In this document: positions 61,733 through 64,000 of the stretch, piece after piece
Numbering within the stretch: the stretch's first letter is position 1
Layout: each line of letters opens with the position of its first letter
Assembly: GCA_019636055.1 (NCBI GenBank)
Contig: JAHBYH010000003.1
Span: 1 to 64,000 of the forward strand
DNA length: 64,000 nt
Direction of reading: 5' to 3'
Origin: Candidatus Paracaedibacteraceae bacterium
Lineage (GTDB): Bacteria > Pseudomonadota > Alphaproteobacteria > Paracaedibacterales > Paracaedibacteraceae
Notes under the pieces: model-generated
The model's input: the letters and a program-made list of their open reading frames with translations, nothing else
The model's database searches: none
What the model was told of the DNA's origin: nothing
Position numbers and translations under genes: made by a program

Positions 61733-63226
61733 ATGAAAATAAAAGATATTTTGCCACACTTAAATACATCCCAGATGGGAGACTTGACCTGTAGTCACGT
61801 GCATAGTGATTCCAGACTTATTCAGTCCGGAGATGTTTTCGTTGCGATTACGTGTGATGCGGTTCTGGATAATGTGCGAGTCGCAATTACTAGCGGGGCA
61901 GCTATCATTATAGTTGAGCATGCGTTGATTGATGAATTGCAACGTCAGTTCCCATCCATTCAACTCATTGCCGTAGACAGTGCGCGTGAGGCATTATCCG
62001 TTATCGCTTCTCAACTGTACCCTAGGCAACCTGACCATATTTATGCGGTAACAGGAACGAATGGTAAAAGTTCCATCGTGAATTTCATACGGCAAATTTT
62101 AGGCGAACTAGGGCGTCAATCCGTAAGTTTTGGGACAGTTGGATTAGAGTTTTCTTCAAATACCGCTGTTATTCCTAAAATTGATGTGCCAAAACTAACA
62201 ACCCCTGATGCGATGTCAATGCACAAGATGTTGGAACAGTTGACTGGTGCAGGGGTAACGGATGTTGCTTTTGAGGCATCGAGCCATGGGTTGGACCAGT
62301 ACCGACTCCACCAGGTTAAAGTTACGAGTGCGGGGTTTACAAATCTGACTCAGGATCATCTCGACTATCATGGCAGCATGGAAGAGTATTTTAAGGCTAA
62401 GGTTAAGCTGTTTACAGAGGTTTTAACTCAAGATGGGGCTGCGACGATAAACGTGGGTTGCCCGTATGGAAAATCTTTGGCTTTGATGTTGGCTCATCGA
62501 CCTGTTCGCGTTGTGACCTATGCTGTGGGGGCTGAGGCTGACTTAGTTGCTGACCGAATCCAATTAGAGGCGGGAAAAATTAAATTTGATCTAACCTATC
62601 TTGGGCAATCTTTTGGAACGCAAACAGTTCCGGTTGCAGGAATATTCCAGATTGAAAATATTTTGTGTGCCATTGGGATGATTGTGGGTGAAGGGATTGC
62701 GCTGCCGGAGGTTTTGGCTGTTTTGCCAAAGATTCAAAGTGCGCGGGGCCGAATGGAATATGTTGGTTCTAGTGATAAGGGCGGGGCTGTTTATGTGGAT
62801 TATGCTCATACCCCAGATGCTTTAATGCGAGCTTTGCAAGCTTTACGTTTGCATGCAAAAAATGCACGCGTTCATGTTGTTTTTGGCTGTGGTGGCAATC
62901 GTGACAGTTTGAAGCGCCCGTTAATGGGGAAAATTGCCGATGACCTGGCTGATGTAATTATTGTGACAGATGATAACCCAAGGCACGAAGATCCATCCTT
63001 TATTCGAGCGCAAATTATGGCAAAAAGCCCGAGAGCTGTTGAGGTTGGAGATCGCCGAGACGCAATTGCGACAGCTATTGCAGGATTAAGTCAAGGGGAT
63101 GTGTTGTTAATTGCTGGCAAAGGGCATGAAACAGGGCAGTTGATTAAAGATACGATTGTACCTTTTGATGACCGTGAGGTAGTACGTACATGTTTGTCTG
63201 GCAGAACGATGAAGGCTGCTCATTAG
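61733..63226 (+). CDS. murE: UDP-MurNAc-tripeptide synthetase (meso-DAP type)
   Basis: The 497-residue Mur ligase has the ATP motif AVTGTNGKSSIVNFIRQIL, the FTNLTQDHLDYHGSMEEYF block and the DAP-binding DNPRHEDP motif that marks the meso-diaminopimelate form rather than the lysine form. It adds meso-DAP to UDP-MurNAc-L-Ala-D-Glu in the cytoplasm. ATG 61733 is preferred to an upstream TTG. No ftsI or murF lies next to it in the window, unlike the usual dcw cluster. Confidence 0.97.
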   Translation: MKIKDILPHLNTSQMGDLTCSHVHSDSRLIQSGDVFVAITCDAVLDNVRVAITSGAAIIIVEHALIDELQRQFPSIQLIAVDSAREALSVIASQLYPRQPDHIYAVTGTNGKSSIVNFIRQILGELGRQSVSFGTVGLEFSSNTAVIPKIDVPKLTTPDAMSMHKMLEQLTGAGVTDVAFEASSHGLDQYRLHQVKVTSAGFTNLTQDHLDYHGSMEEYFKAKVKLFTEVLTQDGAATINVGCPYGKSLALMLAHRPVRVVTYAVGAEADLVADRIQLEAGKIKFDLTYLGQSFGTQTVPVAGIFQIENILCAIGMIVGEGIALPEVLAVLPKIQSARGRMEYVGSSDKGGAVYVDYAHTPDALMRALQALRLHAKNARVHVVFGCGGNRDSLKRPLMGKIADDLADVIIVTDDNPRHEDPSFIRAQIMAKSPRAVEVGDRRDAIATAIAGLSQGDVLLIAGKGHETGQLIKDTIVPFDDREVVRTCLSGRTMKAAH

Positions 63227-63297
63227 CACAAAGATTGCAAAAAATATTAATAGGCCTTAAATTAAATATAAGACGAAAAACAAAGGATTAAGTTTCA

Positions 63298-64000
63298 ATG
63301 ATTCATTCTCAACATCATCATCACGACGGTTGCTGTGACCACGACCATGATGAAGAACAATACGACGATCACACCATCTTAATTCACGGTGCTGAAGGAT
63401 TTGATGGTATGCGTGCGGCGGGTAAGTTAGCTGCGCAAACCCTAGATTATATTGGTCAGTTTGTTAAAGTGGGGATCACAACTGAAGAACTAGATAAGCT
63501 CTGTCATGATTTTATTCTGCAACATGGTGCCATTCCGGCACCCTTGGGATATCGTGGTTTTCCAAAATCGATTTGCACATCCTTAAATCATGTTGTTTGT
63601 CATGGAATTCCCGGATCACGCAAATTAATGGATGGTGATATTCTAAACATCGATGTCACTGTTATCTTGAACGGTTGGTATGGTGATACTAGCCGTATGT
63701 ACACAGCCGGAAAGCCCGGAGTAAAAGCACGCAAGTTGATTGATGCAACCTATGAAGCCATGATGCGCGGGATTGAAGTGGTACGCCCTGGGGCAACTCT
63801 GGGTGATATTGGTCATGCAATTCAGGCATTTGCTGAAAAACAAGGGTATTCTGTTGTTCGTGATTTCTGTGGTCATGGTATTGGGCGAATTTTCCATGGC
63901 GCGCCAAATGTCATGCACTATGGAAAACCGGGTAAAGGCTTAGAACTGCAAGAAGGCATGTTCTTTACGATTGAACCGATGATTAATGCGGGTGATTGGC
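63298..64000 (+). CDS. map: Methionine aminopeptidase type I, 3' truncated by the window end
   Basis: The frame is open to the window edge (234 codons). Blocks such as GYRGFPKSICTSLNHVVCHG, the metal ligands DVTVILNGWYGDTS and the FCGHGIGRIFH motif are typical of type I MetAP, which removes the initiator Met. The N-terminus carries an extra stretch of about 25 residues rich in His, Cys and Asp (HSQHHHHDGCCDHDHDEE) before the usual start of the fold. AAAGGA precedes the ATG. The last part of the enzyme, including the final Glu metal ligand, is outside the window. Confidence 0.95.
   Translation, partial: MIHSQHHHHDGCCDHDHDEEQYDDHTILIHGAEGFDGMRAAGKLAAQTLDYIGQFVKVGITTEELDKLCHDFILQHGAIPAPLGYRGFPKSICTSLNHVVCHGIPGSRKLMDGDILNIDVTVILNGWYGDTSRMYTAGKPGVKARKLIDATYEAMMRGIEVVRPGATLGDIGHAIQAFAEKQGYSVVRDFCGHGIGRIFHGAPNVMHYGKPGKGLELQEGMFFTIEPMINAGDW

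Noticed and set aside
1..64000. CRISPR arrays, rRNA genes, prophage modules and insertion sequences
   Set aside because: None was seen on reading through the window on both strands.

Overview
The window looks like chromosomal DNA of a low-GC alphaproteobacterium, probably a host-associated lineage such as Holosporales/Paracaedibacteraceae-like bacteria; this placement is inferred. Supporting signs are a CtrA-type cell-cycle regulator with Asp51 next to fliI-fliJ, a split pntAA/pntAB/pntB transhydrogenase, an sdhCDAB operon, a DAP-type MurE, and many unrecognised exported proteins among ordinary housekeeping genes.

Region 1 (about 177-20170) is a compact cluster for a fatty-acid-derived polyketide. 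It holds a type II thioesterase, an Sfp-type phosphopantetheinyl transferase, and two giant single-module synthases on opposite strands. Both begin FAAL-ACP-KS-AT-KR-ACP. The first ends in a condensation domain and the second in two GNAT-like domains. Between them lie a degenerate RapZ-like gene, an APH-fold kinase and an MFS-like exporter. The KS-AT-KR block is a 3,962-bp inverted repeat (4064-8025 and 14175-18136) with no indel and no difference in any segment I compared. Recombination between the arms would invert the middle and swap the last ACP plus terminal domain between the two synthases, in frame. This is the most striking observation in the window.

Region 2 (20583-26868) carries a CinA-like gene, a YhcG-type nuclease gene broken by an amber codon and inserted at the start of sfsA with a 29-bp direct repeat, then sfsA, an RluA-family pseudouridine synthase and pntAA-pntAB-pntB ending in a strong terminator.

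Region 3 (27112-42081) holds a soluble histidine kinase, rpmI-rplT, a SPOR-domain D,D-carboxypeptidase followed by a decayed nucleotidyltransferase gene, several exported proteins of unknown function, a RutE-like nitroreductase, tRNA-Glu(CTC), a site-2 protease and nagZ.

Region 4 (42277-64000) is mostly housekeeping: dps, mlaD, sdhCDAB, a NUDIX hydrolase, a uracil-DNA glycosylase family protein, ctrA divergent from fliI-fliJ-xerD, rpsA, cmk, an AsmA-like protein, a dicarboxylate symporter, a PhyH dioxygenase overlapping dapF, murE, and map running off the window end.

Five perfect TTAA-N7-TTAA boxes (the CtrA consensus) lie 39-82 bp before gene starts, including both synthases and ctrA/fliI. 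The secondary-metabolite cluster may therefore be tied to the cell-cycle regulator. All functions are assigned from motifs read by eye; no database search was run.
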